A stretch of 64,000 nt of DNA. Source: Methanoculleus methanifontis (lineage in GTDB: Archaea > Halobacteriota > Methanomicrobia > Methanomicrobiales > Methanoculleaceae). The stretch is from positions 210,654 to 274,653 of the forward strand of contig NZ_VCYI01000001.1 in NCBI RefSeq assembly GCF_030464365.1, read 5' to 3'. Numbering within the stretch: the first letter of the stretch is position 1; the number at the start of each line of letters is the position of its first letter. The notes below the pieces were generated by a model. It worked only from the letters and a program-made list of their open reading frames with translations, was not told the origin of the DNA and did not search any database. The translations under genes and the position numbers were made by a program. Shown one piece after another: positions 7,312-16,815 of this stretch.

Positions 7312-10146
7312 ATGCAACGCAGCACCTATTTCGGGATCATTCTCCTTTCGGCACTCGCGCTCATCGCAGTCGCGGGAGCGCAGACAGGAGACACGACTGT
7401 TATCTGGAACCAGACCTACGGAGCACCGGATGCCCGGGAAGCGGGATATGCGTTCGTCCCGGACCCGGGAGGTACCGGATTCTTCCTCGCCGGCGAGACG
7501 GCGTTGCCCGGAGAGGGGAAGACGGACGCCCGGGTGAGCAGGCTGACGCCGGAAGGCACCGAGGAATGGAACAGGACTTACGGCGGGGAGGAGAGCGACA
7601 CCGCACGCTCCATCATCCGGACCGACGACGGCAACCTCCTCTTCGCGGGGAACCTCACCCTCGTCACGAACGGGACGGAGGCCGACACCGATGCCTGGCT
7701 CGTGGAGATAGACCCCTCCGGCAGCGAGGTCTGGAACCGGACTTACGGCGGGCCGGACGTCAACGCCTCGGCGGCCGCGGTCATCGAGGCGGAAGACGGG
7801 GGTTACGTCTTCGTCGGGTCCACCGCGCCGCGGGAGGGGAACGAATCCTCGGCCTGGGTGGTCAGGGTGAACGAGACGGGGAGTGAGGTCTGGAACAAGA
7901 CGTTCGGCGGAACCGGAGAGAATGCCGCGAACGCCGTAACCCGGATCCCCGGCGGCGATCTTGTCGTTGCCGGCAGAACCGAGTCCTCGGGAGCGGGCAT
8001 GGCCGACGTCTGGGTGTTCCGGCTGAACGGGTCGGGTAGTGAGGTCTGGAACAAGACGTTCGGCAGCCCCGACGACGACGCCGGCCGGGCGGTGATCAAC
8101 ACCTCCGACGGCAACCTGCTGGTCGCCGGCACGTTCACGGAACGGCCCGATAACACGACGGTCGATACCGACGCCCTCCTCATCAAACTCACGCCTGACG
8201 GGGATATCGTCTGGAACTGGATCTACGGCGATTTCGGTGTGGACGAGACGGCGGCGGCCGTTGTCGAGACCGCGGACGGCGGCTACCTCTTTGCCGGGGA
8301 GACGGCTTACCCCGGGGTGGATGATACCGATGCCTGGCTGGTCGCGACCGACGCTGGCGGAGCGGTGGCGTGGAGCAGGACGTTCGGCGGCGTAAACCCC
8401 GGCGACACGGCCGCAGCGCTTGTCGAGTCCGCACCGGGCGAGTTCGTCTTTGCAGGGACGTTCAACGCCACGGTGAGCGGAGGGACGGCGAACATGGATG
8501 CCTGGGCGGTGAAACTGGGGCCGGAGCCCACGCCGACACTGACACCGACTGCTACCCCGACACCCGAACCCACGGCGCCACCTTCGAAACCCTCGAAAGC
8601 GCCGATAATCTCCCAGAAGCCGCCGGTCCCGACTGAAACGATGACTGCCGCCCCGGCCCCGACAAGCCCGGGGGGAGCGACGACGGTTCCGACGGGGACC
8701 GCCCCACCGTCGCCGACCACAGTCCCGACGGGGGCCCCGACATCCGGGCCCACCTGGACGACGACGCCCACGGCCGCGCCGACGATGACGGGTGCACCGT
8801 CCCCGACCATGACGGCCGGGCCGTCTCCGACCATGACGCCGGTCGGGGACGACGACGATGACGATGATGATGACAATGACGACGGCAATAACCAGACCGG
8901 CGGCGCCGAAAACGGATCGCTCTCGGGGACGGTCTGGTTCGACCTGAATGGTGACGGCGTCCGCGATCCCGGCGAACCGGGTATCCCCGAGATCAACGTG
9001 CGGCTGATCGGCCAGCGAACTATGCTTGACTACACCGCCACCGGCCCGGACGGGTCATACCGGTTCGCGGCCATCCCTTCCGTCGGCTACGCCGGTGTTG
9101 AGTTCGTTCTCCCGGACGGGTATTCCTGCACCATCCCGGGCCTGGACAACCACGCCGCCCCTCTCGACACGGACGTGATATTCGCCGAAGGCGGGGTTGA
9201 CCGGCAGACCCTGAATGCGGGACTCGTCGGGAATCTCCTGCCCGGAACCCCGGCGGCGGAATACGGGTGGGTGTTCGGGACGGTCTGGAGCGACAGTAAC
9301 CGGGACGGGGTCCGGGACGAGACTTACGGGCTGACGGACGTCGAGGTCCGCCTCCTGGACGTGGACGGGAACGTAGCAGCGTCGACCCGGACCAGGTACC
9401 ATGACAGTCACTTCTCCATGTATCTCTTTGGCCCGCTCCCGCCCGGGGAGTACGCCGTCGCGTTCACTGCGCCGGACGGCTACGCCTTCACGAGTCCCGG
9501 CCAGGACAGCCACGCCGACCCCTCGACCGGCACGACCGGCCCGTTCGCGGTCGGCGGGGGGGAAGCGGTCGTCAGGGGTGCGGGGATGTTCCTCTCCCCC
9601 ACCTCCCTGTCTCCGGCCGCTCCGCCCGTGACCGACACTCCCCGGGTTCCGGGGGGTGAGGCCGGAGATGACGGCGATGGCGCCGGCGAGCGGGAGAGCG
9701 GCGACGACCGTGAAACGGTGAGAGACGACGATGACGACCGTGAAGAAGTGAGAGATGACGATGATGACCGTGAAACGGTGAGAGACGACGATGATGACCG
9801 TGAAGAAGTGAGAGATGACGATGATGACCGTGAAACGGTGAGAGACGACGATGATGACCGTGAAGGAGTGAGAGACGACGATGATGACCGTGAAGAAGTG
9901 AGAGATGACGATGATGACCGTGAAACGGTGAGAGACGACGATGATGACCGTGAAACGGTGAGAGATGACGATGATGATCGTGAAACGGTGAGAGACGACG
10001 ATGATGATCGTGAAACGGTGAGAGATGACGATGATGATCGTGAAGAGCCGGGAGACGACGACCGGAACGAGGTAGATGACCGGGAGAGGCCGGATGAGGT
10101 GAGAGAGAGCGCCCGGGGCGACGAAGACAGGGACGAAGATGATTGA
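7312..10146 (+). CDS. Secreted seven-bladed beta-propeller protein with SdrD-B domains and Asp/Arg repeat tail
   Basis: 944 residues. A signal peptide (hydrophobic ILLSALALIAVAGA) is followed by seven repeats each opening with W(N/S)xxxxG and containing a GG(Y/N)LxxAG strand, residues about 25-405, typical of a seven-bladed propeller. Next come a Pro/Thr linker, a run of Asp, two SdrD-B-like domains (GTVWFDLNGDGVRDPGE and GTVWSDSNRDGVRDE, with EF-like Ca-binding acidic loops), then eleven RDDDDDRE(T/E/G)V units. ATG 7312 is chosen because the signal peptide starts there. No C-terminal anchor is seen. Probably an extracellular or surface-associated Ca-binding adhesin-like protein; function is inferred. 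Many N-x-S/T sequons are present. Confidence 0.85.
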   Translation: MQRSTYFGIILLSALALIAVAGAQTGDTTVIWNQTYGAPDAREAGYAFVPDPGGTGFFLAGETALPGEGKTDARVSRLTPEGTEEWNRTYGGEESDTARSIIRTDDGNLLFAGNLTLVTNGTEADTDAWLVEIDPSGSEVWNRTYGGPDVNASAAAVIEAEDGGYVFVGSTAPREGNESSAWVVRVNETGSEVWNKTFGGTGENAANAVTRIPGGDLVVAGRTESSGAGMADVWVFRLNGSGSEVWNKTFGSPDDDAGRAVINTSDGNLLVAGTFTERPDNTTVDTDALLIKLTPDGDIVWNWIYGDFGVDETAAAVVETADGGYLFAGETAYPGVDDTDAWLVATDAGGAVAWSRTFGGVNPGDTAAALVESAPGEFVFAGTFNATVSGGTANMDAWAVKLGPEPTPTLTPTATPTPEPTAPPSKPSKAPIISQKPPVPTETMTAAPAPTSPGGATTVPTGTAPPSPTTVPTGAPTSGPTWTTTPTAAPTMTGAPSPTMTAGPSPTMTPVGDDDDDDDDDNDDGNNQTGGAENGSLSGTVWFDLNGDGVRDPGEPGIPEINVRLIGQRTMLDYTATGPDGSYRFAAIPSVGYAGVEFVLPDGYSCTIPGLDNHAAPLDTDVIFAEGGVDRQTLNAGLVGNLLPGTPAAEYGWVFGTVWSDSNRDGVRDETYGLTDVEVRLLDVDGNVAASTRTRYHDSHFSMYLFGPLPPGEYAVAFTAPDGYAFTSPGQDSHADPSTGTTGPFAVGGGEAVVRGAGMFLSPTSLSPAAPPVTDTPRVPGGEAGDDGDGAGERESGDDRETVRDDDDDREEVRDDDDDRETVRDDDDDREEVRDDDDDRETVRDDDDDREGVRDDDDDREEVRDDDDDRETVRDDDDDRETVRDDDDDRETVRDDDDDRETVRDDDDDREEPGDDDRNEVDDRERPDEVRESARGDEDRDEDD
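9721..10050 (+). repeat. Eleven 30-bp tandem repeats encoding RDDDDDRExV
   Basis: Units of 30 bases start at 9721 and repeat in frame eleven times. Variation is limited mainly to ETV, EEV or EGV and to silent GAC/GAT changes. Low divergence indicates recent expansion or gene conversion, and copy number is likely to vary between strains. Confidence 0.95.
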
Positions 10147-10489
10147 TCGGAAGGGGTGCGGCTGTGCGCGCGCTCCTGCTACAGTTTTCTGACCGGTACG
10201 GCTCTCTGTCCCCGACCGGTTCGGGCCACGGAAGCCGGGATATTTTCTCTTTTCAGGATGAGATTCGGACGGATTGCCCGGGCGAACCAGTGGACTCCCC
10301 GGCCATCTCACTCAGAGGTATAAAAATATTAATATATTTTAAAACCTATCAGGAACCGAACCCCGGGGCCGGTACCGGATCGGAAAAAATCCCGACCCTG
10401 CAGTCCGCCAAAAATCGGTATGGACAGGCACAGCGGCCTCATCACCAGGGTTACACGCCCGGGGCGTCCGGGCAGACGAGGTGAATCGA
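10147..10489 (+). promoter_or_regulatory. Promoter and leader of the small SdrD-B gene
   Basis: 343 bases with no gene. AATATATTTTAAAACC near 10331-10346 is a strong TATA region. The predicted transcript would have a leader of about 120 bases, GC-rich, ending in GAGGTGA five bases before ATG 10490. Confidence 0.55.
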
Positions 10490-10981
10490 ATGAAATCTAT
10501 CAGCGTTCTTGCAGCAGTCATCATATCAGCGTTCGTCTTCGGTTCGATCGCAAGCGCCGCAGTCCCGGCGCGGCCCGGATCGGGTGCAGTGTATGAGAGA
10601 ACCGTCGGCACGATCGGGGGCACGATATTTCTGGACACCGACGCGGACGGCGTCCAGGGCCCCGGCGAGCGGGGCCTGAGCGGCGTTGCCGCCCACCTCC
10701 TCGACGCCGCAGGGGAGCGGATCGCAACCGCGGAGACGTTCGCCCACGCCTGCGAAGGGCTCTACATCTTCAGCGGCGTCATCCCGGGGAACTACACCGT
10801 CGAGATCGTCCCGCCGGAGGGCTACGGCTTCACCGTCCCCGGTATGGGGGCTCCCGGCGAGACGGCGAGCACCGTCGATGCGGCGAACGGCACGACCACC
10901 ACCATCGACCTGACGGAAGAGGCGGTTCAGACGATGGATCTCGTCGTCAGGGATGCCGGTCTGGTGCCGGCCGCTGCCTGA
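10490..10981 (+). CDS. Small secreted protein with one SdrD-B-like domain
   Basis: 163 residues. A signal peptide (LAAVIISAFVFGSIASA) precedes one Cna-B/SdrD-B-like domain: GGTIFLDTDADGVQGPGERGLSG, then a YIFSGVIPGNYTVEIVPPEGYGFT strand pair. Written here in parts, the Asp-rich loop matches that of the two domains in the preceding propeller protein. ATG 10490 is preferred over the upstream GTG because GAGGTGA lies five bases before it. No membrane anchor is present. It probably acts with the preceding large surface protein; having its own promoter suggests separate control. Function is inferred. Confidence 0.8.
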   Translation: MKSISVLAAVIISAFVFGSIASAAVPARPGSGAVYERTVGTIGGTIFLDTDADGVQGPGERGLSGVAAHLLDAAGERIATAETFAHACEGLYIFSGVIPGNYTVEIVPPEGYGFTVPGMGAPGETASTVDAANGTTTTIDLTEEAVQTMDLVVRDAGLVPAAA

Positions 10982-11002
10982 CGGCGGCCGCATCACCTAT
11001 TT

Positions 11003-11236
11003 TCACTGGTGCTCAGCGACGTGCTGCCGGAGCATCGTGTCGGGCCTGTAGCGGTCGGCGATCTCAAGCGCCGTCTCCCGGAGAGCCGCGTGCTCCACGA
11101 TGCAGGACTCCGGGGGAGCAGCCTTCCGGAGGATCTGGGAAGTGTTCTCGGTGATCTGGATGAGCTCCGTGGCTATCAGGGCGTTGAGCCAGATGAGGTC
11201 GCGGAGCATCTCTTTGGTTTCTTCGTCCTGGTGCAT
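11003..11236 (-). CDS. Small hypothetical helical protein
   Basis: About 77 residues from ATG 11236, all predicted helical: [25 protein letters not shown] then a Cys-containing middle ([10 protein letters not shown]) and a basic end. I do not recognise it. The start is uncertain because no Shine-Dalgarno site precedes ATG 11236; an in-frame ATG lies 27 bases upstream. It is divergent from the DNA ligase gene, with only about 100 bases between starts. The pattern of hydrophobic residues would suit a helical bundle or dimer. Confidence 0.5.
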   Translation of the reverse strand: MHQDEETKEMLRDLIWLNALIATELIQITENTSQILRKAAPPESCIVEHAALRETALEIADRYRPDTMLRQHVAEHQ

Positions 11237-11340
11237 GGATACAAATAGGCGATGCTCCCACATCAATCGTGCCGAACCGGCCGCGGCAGAACAGAAGGGT
11301 TGATTGGCCACGCCGGGAAATACTTCAGGAGATTATGGGT

Positions 11341-12987
11341 ATGCAGTTTCTGGAGTTCGCTCAAGTCTGCGAGCGCCTTGAAGGGACCCCCGGGCGCCTC
11401 GATATGATCGAGCAGGTCGCCGCCGTCCTCCCCCGGCTCGACGACGAGGAGCTCCCCGTCTTCGTCCGGTTCGTCATGGGCAGGGTCTTCCCCGACTGGA
11501 GCACCAAAAAACTCGGCGTGGGCCCGAACCTCCTCTACGACGCCGTGGCCTACGTTGTCGGGACGAAGCGGGAGACCGTCCGCGAAGCGATCAACACGAC
11601 CGGCGACGTGGGCCTTGCCGTCGAGGGGCTCCTTGCAAAGAAGGAGCAGACGTCGTTCTTCATCGAGGAACTCGACCTCACCGACGTCCACCGGGAGTTC
11701 GAGCGGATGGCGGCCGCCGAGGGGCAGCGGTCGCAGCGGGAAAAACTCCGCGTGGCGGAGGGCCTCTTCGGTAACGCCCGGCCGCTCGAGGGCCGCTACC
11801 TCGCGCGGCTGATGCTCGAAGAACTCCGGATCGGGATGGGGGAAGGAAACGTCCGCGACGCCGTCGCGAAGGCGTTCGAGGTCGACGTCCGCCTGGTCGA
11901 GCATGCCCACCAGGCGCTGAACGATCTCGGGGAGGTCGCCCTCCTTGCCCGGCGCGACCCCGACGCGCTCTCCCGCGTGACGATCGAGCCGTTCCGGCCG
12001 GTGAAGATGATGCTCGCGCAGGCGGGCACCATCGCCGCCCAGCTTGAGGATCACGGCGAGGTGGCGGTCGAGTACAAATACGACGGGAGCCGGTTCCAGT
12101 TCCACAAGGTGGGCGGCGTCTGCCGAATCTACTCGCGGAAACTGGAGGACGTCACGGGGAGCCTCCCCGACATCGCGAACCTCCTCCTGGAAGCCACCGA
12201 TCACGACGTCATCCTGGACGGGGAGGCGGTCGCCGTCCGCGACGGGAAGCCGATGCCGTTCCAGTACGTGATCCGGCGGTTCCGGCGCAAGCACGAGGTG
12301 GACTCGATGATGGAGCAGATCGAGCTTGTGCCGAGGGTCTTCGACATCCTCTACCTGGACGGCGAGACGCTGATGGATCGCCCCCTCGCGGAGCGGCGCA
12401 AAGCCCTCGATGAGGTGCTCCGTGCACACGTCGCTCCGCAGTTCCCGGCCGCCGATGCGGCCGTGGCGGAGACGATCTACGCCGAAGCCCTGAACCTCGG
12501 GCACGAGGGCGTGATGGTGAAGGTCCTCGACTCGCCCTACACCCCCGGCGTCCGGGGCCGGCTCTGGGTGAAGGTCAAACCCGGCGTCGAGACGCTCGAC
12601 CTCGTGGTCGTGGGGGCGGAGTGGGGCGAGGGCCGGAGGGCCGGGACGTTCGGGTCGTTCCTGCTCGCGGTGCAGGACCAGGGCCGGCTCCTCCCCGTCG
12701 GGAAGGTTGCAACCGGGATCACGGACGAGGTGCTGGCCGACCTCTACGCGCTCTTCAAGGACAGGGTGATTGCCCGCTCCGGAAAGGAGGTGACGCTCGA
12801 GCCGGAGGTGGTCTTCGAGGTAGGCTACTCCGAGATCCAGACGAGCCCGAACTACGAGAGTGGCTACGCGCTCCGGTTCCCGCGGTTCGTCCGGGTGCGC
12901 GAGGACAAGAGCGTCGACGAGGTCGAGACCCTCGATACCCTCGTCGAGCGCTACGCCCGGCAGAAGAATGGGCAGGGGTCTCTGTAG
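11341..12987 (+). CDS. lig: ATP-dependent DNA ligase
   Basis: 548 residues, the usual length of archaeal replicative ligases. An N-terminal helical DNA-binding domain (residues 1-210) is followed by the nucleotidyltransferase domain with EYKYDGSR, whose Lys246 is the AMP-accepting residue, then FDILYLDGE (motif III/IIIa region), EGVMVK (motif IV) and LWVKVKP (motif V). The C-terminal OB fold ends near residue 535. It seals nicks in replication and repair. ATG 11341 is taken because GGAG is nine bases upstream and the protein then begins [17 protein letters not shown] 11335 is equally in frame. Confidence 0.95.
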   Translation: MQFLEFAQVCERLEGTPGRLDMIEQVAAVLPRLDDEELPVFVRFVMGRVFPDWSTKKLGVGPNLLYDAVAYVVGTKRETVREAINTTGDVGLAVEGLLAKKEQTSFFIEELDLTDVHREFERMAAAEGQRSQREKLRVAEGLFGNARPLEGRYLARLMLEELRIGMGEGNVRDAVAKAFEVDVRLVEHAHQALNDLGEVALLARRDPDALSRVTIEPFRPVKMMLAQAGTIAAQLEDHGEVAVEYKYDGSRFQFHKVGGVCRIYSRKLEDVTGSLPDIANLLLEATDHDVILDGEAVAVRDGKPMPFQYVIRRFRRKHEVDSMMEQIELVPRVFDILYLDGETLMDRPLAERRKALDEVLRAHVAPQFPAADAAVAETIYAEALNLGHEGVMVKVLDSPYTPGVRGRLWVKVKPGVETLDLVVVGAEWGEGRRAGTFGSFLLAVQDQGRLLPVGKVATGITDEVLADLYALFKDRVIARSGKEVTLEPEVVFEVGYSEIQTSPNYESGYALRFPRFVRVREDKSVDEVETLDTLVERYARQKNGQGSL

Positions 12988-13019
12988 GTACCTCGTGCCA
13001 GCAGGCAAAGCAATTAAAT

Positions 13020-13091
13020 CTCACGCGAAGTCGCGAAGATCAGTTTATCCAAGACAGACTCTCCTTTGCGGTTTCACGTTCTTCGCGTGAG
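13020..13091. repeat. Dispersed 72-bp element with inverted ends (copy A)
   Basis: CTCACGCGAAG at 13020-13030 and CTTCGCGTGAG at 13081-13091 are exact inverted repeats around an AT-richer core. A related element in the opposite orientation lies at 53093-53156. This copy fills most of the gap between two converging genes. Confidence 0.6.
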
Positions 13092-13126
13092 GGTCCCAGG
13101 CTTCCTCAACTTGCACCTTATATTAT

Positions 13127-14275
13127 TCAAAAGTCAAACAGCGTCTTCTGCGTCACGAGTTCCGGGATGAGCCTGCTGTGGGGCTGCCAGTGGTTAAACC
13201 CGATCAGCCGGGAGGCAACGCCGATCGCCTGCCGGAGGTCGGCGCAGACCGTCTTCTCGCCCCGCATGGCGTTCCGCGTCGCCTCCCGCACGACCCAGGT
13301 GCCGAGCGGCGCCCAGTAGTCGCCGGTGACGTTTCTGAGCACGAGCACCCGTGCCGAGCGGCGCACGCTCTCCAGGTACTCCGCGACCGCGAGGCGCGCC
13401 GAGTAGTATGCCCCCGCGAGCGGCGAGTAGCCGGACTTGGTGAACCCTTCGCCGTCCACGGCGATCGTCTCGCTCCCGCCGCCCCAGAGCGACTGTTTTC
13501 CCCAGACCTCGATCATCTCGAACTTCCAGTCCCCCGGGACGAGGAGACAGACGATGTGGTTGCCGTAGAGCGCGGCGGAGAAGACCTCTATACCGGAGAG
13601 CGGGGGGTAGCGGGCGATCTTCTTCTTGAGCTGCTTTGAGACCGTGTCGTCGACCGCCGTGATCGCCCAGCGGGTGGGGACGACGCGCCGCTTCTTCTCG
13701 CTCCCGAGGAGGCCGGCGGTGAGGAGTTGCGTGATCCGGTAGACGTCGGTTCCCGAGGCGTTGAGGATCTCGCAGGCGTCGGTCGCGCCGAGATCGGTAT
13801 CGGAGGTCACCCGGTCGACCGCACGGTCAACCCGGGCGTTCTCGAGGACATCCATCTTTTTGATGGCGCCGGTGAGCCCGACCGGCGCGATCGTCCCGTC
13901 GAACCGGAGGTCGAAGGCGACAGGTTTGTTGAACCGGACTTCCACGTCGAGCGGCAGGCTTGAGAGCGCGATCTCCCGGATGCTCCCGGAGAGGTTCTTC
14001 GCCTCACCGGCACCGCGGATCGTCCGGGCCCGGAGCCCCACGATATCCTCGATCCCGAGGCCCCGTGCCACCCAGTCCGGCGGATGGTCGGCGTCGTCGA
14101 TCATCAGCGGCCCCCCCGCGACTTTCGGGTAGCCGTAACTCCCCACAAAGACCGACGGCGCGGCTCCCTGGTAGCGGTCGCTCTGCCGGACCGGGAGCTG
14201 CGCGTAGAACCTGCTCATGATCGGGCAGCGTTCGAGCCCGCAGAACCCCCTTCCCTTACACTCGGCGCATCGCAT
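13127..14275 (-). CDS. nreA: DNA repair protein NreA
   Basis: About 382 residues. The N-terminus has a zinc-binding pattern (CAECKGRGFCGLERC) and the C-terminus ends in QKTLFDF, a PCNA-interacting (PIP) motif. Both features, and the conserved interior (SVFVGSYGYPKVAGGP; DYWAPLGTWVVREATRNA), identify the archaeal Nre family, known in Haloferax to bind PCNA and protect against DNA-damaging agents. Two starts are possible: ATG 14281 overlaps the preceding stop as ATGA, and ATG 14275 sits seven bases after GGGGAG. It is the third gene of a same-strand run after the AIM24-like and DUF2117 genes. Confidence 0.9.
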   Translation of the reverse strand: MRCAECKGRGFCGLERCPIMSRFYAQLPVRQSDRYQGAAPSVFVGSYGYPKVAGGPLMIDDADHPPDWVARGLGIEDIVGLRARTIRGAGEAKNLSGSIREIALSSLPLDVEVRFNKPVAFDLRFDGTIAPVGLTGAIKKMDVLENARVDRAVDRVTSDTDLGATDACEILNASGTDVYRITQLLTAGLLGSEKKRRVVPTRWAITAVDDTVSKQLKKKIARYPPLSGIEVFSAALYGNHIVCLLVPGDWKFEMIEVWGKQSLWGGGSETIAVDGEGFTKSGYSPLAGAYYSARLAVAEYLESVRRSARVLVLRNVTGDYWAPLGTWVVREATRNAMRGEKTVCADLRQAIGVASRLIGFNHWQPHSRLIPELVTQKTLFDF

Positions 14276-14277
14276 GC

Positions 14278-15309
14278 TCATGCTCCCCGGAGATCGAGGA
14301 CGACCCGCACCCTCCCCGCGAGGACGCGGAGCGTCTCCTCGACCCACGCCTCCCACGAGTCGGTTTCAAGGTCCCGGACGGCCGCAAGTTCCCGCCCGAC
14401 ATCGTCGTCGCGGCCGTCCTGGACCTCGACCACCACCGACCCGGGCGCGTACCCGGGCTTCACGATGGTGTCGGCGTCTCCGTCGACCACGCCGAAGACG
14501 GGGATACCGGAATGCGAGCAGATATGCCCGCAGACGGCGGTGGTATCGTCGCCGACCGCGAGGACGCCGCAGACATCCTCCCCGATCTCGCGGTAGAGCG
14601 TGTGGCCGCAGTGGTCAATGACCGCGACCCTCCCCCCGCAGCGGGCCCGCTCGCCCTGCCGGGGCGGGCTCGAACGCACCGGCCCGCTCTTGCACCAGGC
14701 CGTCTGGATGTCCGGAAGATCCGCCCGGAGGAGTTTCTCAAACCCGTGCGGTTTCGGATCGAGGCCCGAGACGGCCCGGAGATTGCCGTTCTCGCTTGCG
14801 AGGATGACCGTCTCCGCCGTCGCTGTCCCGATGACGATCCCGTTCACGAAGACTGCCTCCCCCGGCAGGCACCCGCGGATCTCCCGCACGTCTTCCCGCC
14901 GGCCACCGTCACTCTCCGCACAGACGAGGGCGTACCCCGTCAGCCGGACGATCTCCTCCGCGAGTTCCCGGTCGCCGCGGTTCCAGCAGTAGACGGTGTC
15001 GTTCGAGGTCTCGACGTGGACGAGCCCTCCGAGCCTGCCGGCGACAAGCTCGCCGAAGATCCGCCCCGACTCCGGGGTCTTTCCCCGGTTGACCAGGCAT
15101 GAGCGCCCGGAGAGCCCTCTGAACACCACGCTCGGCCGTTCGTCCGTGCAAACGACCGAAAGCCCCGACTCCTCGGCGGCCGTCCGGGCCATTATCCCGG
15201 CGACCAGCACCCGCCGGGGCGCGAGGAGCCCGATCAGCCGCCTGGCGTCGCCGGCATCGAAGGCTTCCGGGCCGTGCACCACCATGACGATATCCGCCGT
15301 CGGGATCAT
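14278..15309 (-). CDS. DUF2117 family archaeal protein
   Basis: 343 residues, resembling the DUF2117 family seen in methanogens. The first 150 residues look like a Rossmann-type domain (ADIVMVVHGPEAFDAGDA; PRRVLVAGIMARTAAEE). The C-terminal half has conserved cysteines and histidines (VIDHCGHTLY, VCGHICSHSG) that could hold a metal, and FGVVDGDAD. Biochemical function is not known to me. The gene is placed 31 bases after the AIM24-like gene and overlaps or abuts nreA, so the three are probably one transcript. Confidence 0.7.
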   Translation of the reverse strand: MIPTADIVMVVHGPEAFDAGDARRLIGLLAPRRVLVAGIMARTAAEESGLSVVCTDERPSVVFRGLSGRSCLVNRGKTPESGRIFGELVAGRLGGLVHVETSNDTVYCWNRGDRELAEEIVRLTGYALVCAESDGGRREDVREIRGCLPGEAVFVNGIVIGTATAETVILASENGNLRAVSGLDPKPHGFEKLLRADLPDIQTAWCKSGPVRSSPPRQGERARCGGRVAVIDHCGHTLYREIGEDVCGVLAVGDDTTAVCGHICSHSGIPVFGVVDGDADTIVKPGYAPGSVVVEVQDGRDDDVGRELAAVRDLETDSWEAWVEETLRVLAGRVRVVLDLRGA

Positions 15310-15340
15310 ACCCTGATCTTGGGTCTCGCGGACTATCAGG

Positions 15341-16027
15341 TTACTGTCCCGATGAGTTCTGGATGAGATACGGCATCAGCGAGGAGGCGAGTTTCGCGAT
15401 ATCCATCGACTGGAGGACGACCCTGCCCGGCCCCGTCAGCGTCGTCAGGAACAGTCCTTCCCCGCCGAAGAAGACGGTCTTCACGCCGCCGGCGAGCTGG
15501 ATGCTGTAATCGACGGTGCTCTCGAACCCGACGACGAGCCCCGTCTCGACCCTGACCACCTCGCCCGGCGCAAGCGTCATCTCCATGATGTCGCCGCAAC
15601 AGTGGAGGAACGCCTTCCCGCTGCCGGAGAGCCGCTGGAGGATGAACCCCTCGCCGCCGAACGCGCCCGACCGGATCTTCTTCGTGAACGCGATATCGAG
15701 GTCGATGCCCTGCTCGGAGCAGAGGAACGCATCCTTCTGGGCGATGAACTCGTTCCCGTTAAGGTCGAGGGTGAAGATCTTCCCCGGGACGTTCCCGGCG
15801 AACGAGACGAATCCCTCCCCATCCTGTGGGGTGAACTCGGTCATGAAGAGGCTTTCGCCCGTCATCATCCGTTTGAGTCCCTTGAAGAGCCCGCCTTTCA
15901 TATTGGTGGTCATCTGCATGTTCCCGCTCATGTTGACCATGGCGCCTGCCTCGGCGCAGGCTTTCTCGCCGGGGGCGAGGCGGAGTTTCACCATCTGCAG
16001 GTTGTCTCCGGTGATCTCGTACTGCAT
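15341..16027 (-). CDS. AIM24/TIGR00266 family protein
   Basis: 228 residues from ATG 16027 (MQYEITGDNLQMV). The repeated Gly-rich strands (GLFKGLKRMMTGESLFM, GGEGFILQRLSGSGKAFLH, GGVKTVFFGGEGLFLTTL) match the AIM24 beta-solenoid fold of bacteria, archaea and mitochondria. Its role outside mitochondria is unclear. The in-frame upstream extension in the open reading frame is AT-rich and lacks family resemblance, so it is excluded. First gene of the AIM24-DUF2117-nreA run, divergent from the HNH gene. Confidence 0.85.
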   Translation of the reverse strand: MQYEITGDNLQMVKLRLAPGEKACAEAGAMVNMSGNMQMTTNMKGGLFKGLKRMMTGESLFMTEFTPQDGEGFVSFAGNVPGKIFTLDLNGNEFIAQKDAFLCSEQGIDLDIAFTKKIRSGAFGGEGFILQRLSGSGKAFLHCCGDIMEMTLAPGEVVRVETGLVVGFESTVDYSIQLAGGVKTVFFGGEGLFLTTLTGPGRVVLQSMDIAKLASSLMPYLIQNSSGQ

Positions 16028-16227
16028 GCCGGAATATCTTCGCTTTTGGGTAATTGATGTTTTCTCTTTGTTCACCGGAGATCGGCGGCTGTTTTTTGAG
16101 AATCACGGAGTGGCTAGCCTGGTAAAAGCCGATGCCGTAACGCTCCATATGGGAAAGGATAGTCTACCGCTCGCTGCGAATCATAATCATCCGTAAGGTA
16201 TATCGTCCGGAAAAATAATTTCTCCGC

Positions 16228-16515
16228 GTGACATCCTGGCAAGGGACCCCGGTTGCGGTCAATCCCGACGATACGCCGATCGGGGACGCGTATCTCACGC
16301 ACGAGGCCGTCCGGGCCGTTCTTGAGCGGCAGGACAACCGGTGCGCCGGGTGCAGCGCCGTGCTCGATGCCGGGTCGACATACTTCGACCTCCGGCTACC
16401 GGTGATCTGCGGCGGACCCCACACCCTCGGGAACCTTGCAGCCCTCTGCCCCTCCTGCCACCGGAATCACATGCGCCGGATCCGCAAGCAGTTCGCCGAC
16501 CATAGGAATAAGTAA
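16228..16515 (+). CDS. HNH-like zinc-binding protein
   Basis: 95 residues from GTG 16228. The core CAGCSAVLDAG, then ICGGPHTLGNLAALCPSCHRNHM, is an HNH/zinc-ribbon arrangement with two CxxC pairs and the ALCPSCH segment typical of HNH endonucleases. The usual first His of the ββα-Me core is hard to place (GPHTLGN may serve). No mobile-element context is visible, so it may be a standalone nuclease or a DNA-binding protein. No Shine-Dalgarno site is apparent; GGTATATC about 30 bases upstream suggests a leaderless transcript. Confidence 0.65.
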   Translation: MTSWQGTPVAVNPDDTPIGDAYLTHEAVRAVLERQDNRCAGCSAVLDAGSTYFDLRLPVICGGPHTLGNLAALCPSCHRNHMRRIRKQFADHRNK

Positions 16516-16537
16516 TCTTTTGCACCCACTGGTTATC

Positions 16538-16810
16538 ATGACCTACAGACGGAGTGTATCGGAGACGGGTTCGTGGCGCTCGACGGCCATGCGGAAGGCG
16601 AGCGACCTTGCGGAGCGGGTCGCGCTCCCCTCATCGCCCCACCGCGAATGGCGCTCCTGCACGATGCGGATGGCGAGCGACGTCTTCACCCCCGGGACGA
16701 CGGCCAACTTCGCGGTCACGCTCGCGGTGACGACCCTGCTGATCCCCCGGATCCCGAACCGAACGCTCGCGATGGCCGCCGGGTTTGTCGCCGGTTCGAT
16801 CCTGCGCTGA
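16538..16810 (+). CDS. Small hypothetical protein with one C-terminal membrane segment
   Basis: 90 residues from ATG 16538. The first 60 residues are Arg/Ser-rich and the last 30 contain hydrophobic stretches (FAVTLAVTTLLI and LAMAAGFVAGSIL). Not recognised. It lies 22 bases after the HNH gene and ends six bases before the convergent radical-SAM gene, so spacing favours a real gene, but no Shine-Dalgarno site is visible and composition cannot exclude a chance frame. Confidence 0.4.
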   Translation: MTYRRSVSETGSWRSTAMRKASDLAERVALPSSPHREWRSCTMRMASDVFTPGTTANFAVTLAVTTLLIPRIPNRTLAMAAGFVAGSILR

Positions 16811-16815
16811 TACCC

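Noticed and set aside
9055..10311. 418-codon minus-strand frame with repeated IIVVISHRFT units
   Set aside because: It is the reverse reading of the Asp/Arg repeats; the plus-strand frame has a signal peptide and domain structure.
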